NCBI GenBank assembly: GCA_002506605.1
Contig: DAXX01000055.1
Coordinates: 1-5,479 of the forward strand
Origin: Thaumarchaeota archaeon UBA160
GTDB lineage: Archaea; Thermoproteota; Nitrososphaeria; Conexivisphaerales; UBA164
DNA: 5,479 bases
Reading direction: 5' to 3'
The notes under the pieces are model-generated. The model saw only the letters and a list, made by a program, of their open reading frames with translations, searched no databases and was not told the origin of the DNA. The position numbers and the translations under genes were made by a program. Below, piece after piece: positions 5,407 to 5,479 of this stretch. Position 1 is the first letter of the stretch; each line of letters opens with the position of its first letter.

Positions 5407-5440
5407 CTAAAAAAGTTTTTAGCAAAAATAAATATTTTTT
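5407..5440. terminator. Two adjacent small hairpins followed by a T run
   Basis: CTAAAAA/TTTTTAG (5407-5413 and 5416-5422) and AAAAATA/TATTTTT (5424-5430 and 5433-5439) are two 7-bp inverted repeats with 2-nt spacers. The second ends in a T run. No upstream plus-strand gene needs a terminator here, so they may simply reflect local A/T runs or act on something outside the window. Confidence 0.2.
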
Positions 5441-5448
5441 TATAAATA
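5441..5448 (+). promoter_or_regulatory. Possible outward promoter at the window edge
   Basis: TATAAATA is a near-ideal archaeal TATA box. Transcription would start around 5470, with any gene beginning at or just beyond the window end. No start codon with an open frame is seen in the remaining bases. Confidence 0.25.
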
Positions 5449-5479
5449 CAGTAGGTGCTGGTCAAATAAGATTTTCAGA

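Noticed and set aside
5248..5445. Open plus-strand frame of 65 codons across the AT-rich end region.
   Set aside because: It begins inside the promoter-proximal part of the minus-strand HTH gene, is almost all K, N, I, L and F from A/T runs, crosses the 24-bp palindrome, and has no domain or suitable promoter spacing.
5280..5465. Open minus-strand frame of 61 codons that looks like a hydrophobic peptide.
   Set aside because: The apparent hydrophobicity comes from T-rich sequence read as F, L and I. It overlaps the upstream control region of the HTH gene and has no recognisable features.
1..5479. tRNA, rRNA, CRISPR array, insertion sequence or attachment site.
   Set aside because: I looked on both strands and saw no T-arm or anticodon-like clover pattern, no regular direct repeats with unique spacers, no transposase motif and no target-site duplication.

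Overview
This AT-rich window looks like a chromosomal segment of an archaeon, most likely a low-GC thermophilic member of the Thermoproteota (Crenarchaeota). The lineage is inference. The support is that every well-placed start codon has an archaeal TATA-like element about 25-30 bp upstream, often after a purine-rich BRE-like stretch. There is no Shine-Dalgarno sequence where one would be expected, so transcripts are probably leaderless. The gene content (a threonine-synthase-like protein joined to a winged helix, a KGTEKL-type TGS protein, and MoaA with its C-terminal Gly-Gly) also fits archaea.

Layout: four monocistronic-looking genes run on the plus strand and one on the minus strand. (1) 65-1384: a threonine-synthase-like PLP-fold protein with an N-terminal zinc ribbon and a C-terminal winged helix. 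Its Schiff-base lysine is replaced by leucine. (2) 1678-2643: a TGS-domain protein of the Obg/DRG-related family whose P-loop has decayed, so it is a pseudo-GTPase. (3) 2826-3446: a histidine phosphatase with an intact catalytic set. (4) 3718-4689: moaA, the first enzyme of molybdopterin/tungstopterin synthesis, apparently fully functional. (5) 4697-5269, minus strand, convergent with moaA across a 7-bp gap: a small DNA-binding protein with a resolvase-type helix-turn-helix and an unrecognised C-terminal domain. No stretch without a gene exceeds 300 bp. The 293-bp gap at 1385-1677 holds a terminator candidate, a 17-bp-periodic repeat and promoters. The 271-bp gap at 3447-3717 holds a hairpin, a TTGTACAA site and the moaA promoter. 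The last 210 bp are very AT-rich and hold a perfect 24-bp palindrome, short hairpins and a possible outward promoter.

How it works together: no shared pathway links all five genes. Two themes stand out. First, two neighbouring genes encode proteins with enzyme folds that have lost their catalytic signature, one of them attached to a DNA-binding domain. That suggests a metabolite-sensing transcription factor comparable in concept to bacterial MocR/GabR proteins. Second, the motif TTGTACA(A) occurs upstream of moaA and twice upstream of the minus-strand HTH gene, once in the centre of the 24-bp palindrome. This suggests, as inference only, that the HTH protein controls itself and the convergent moaA.
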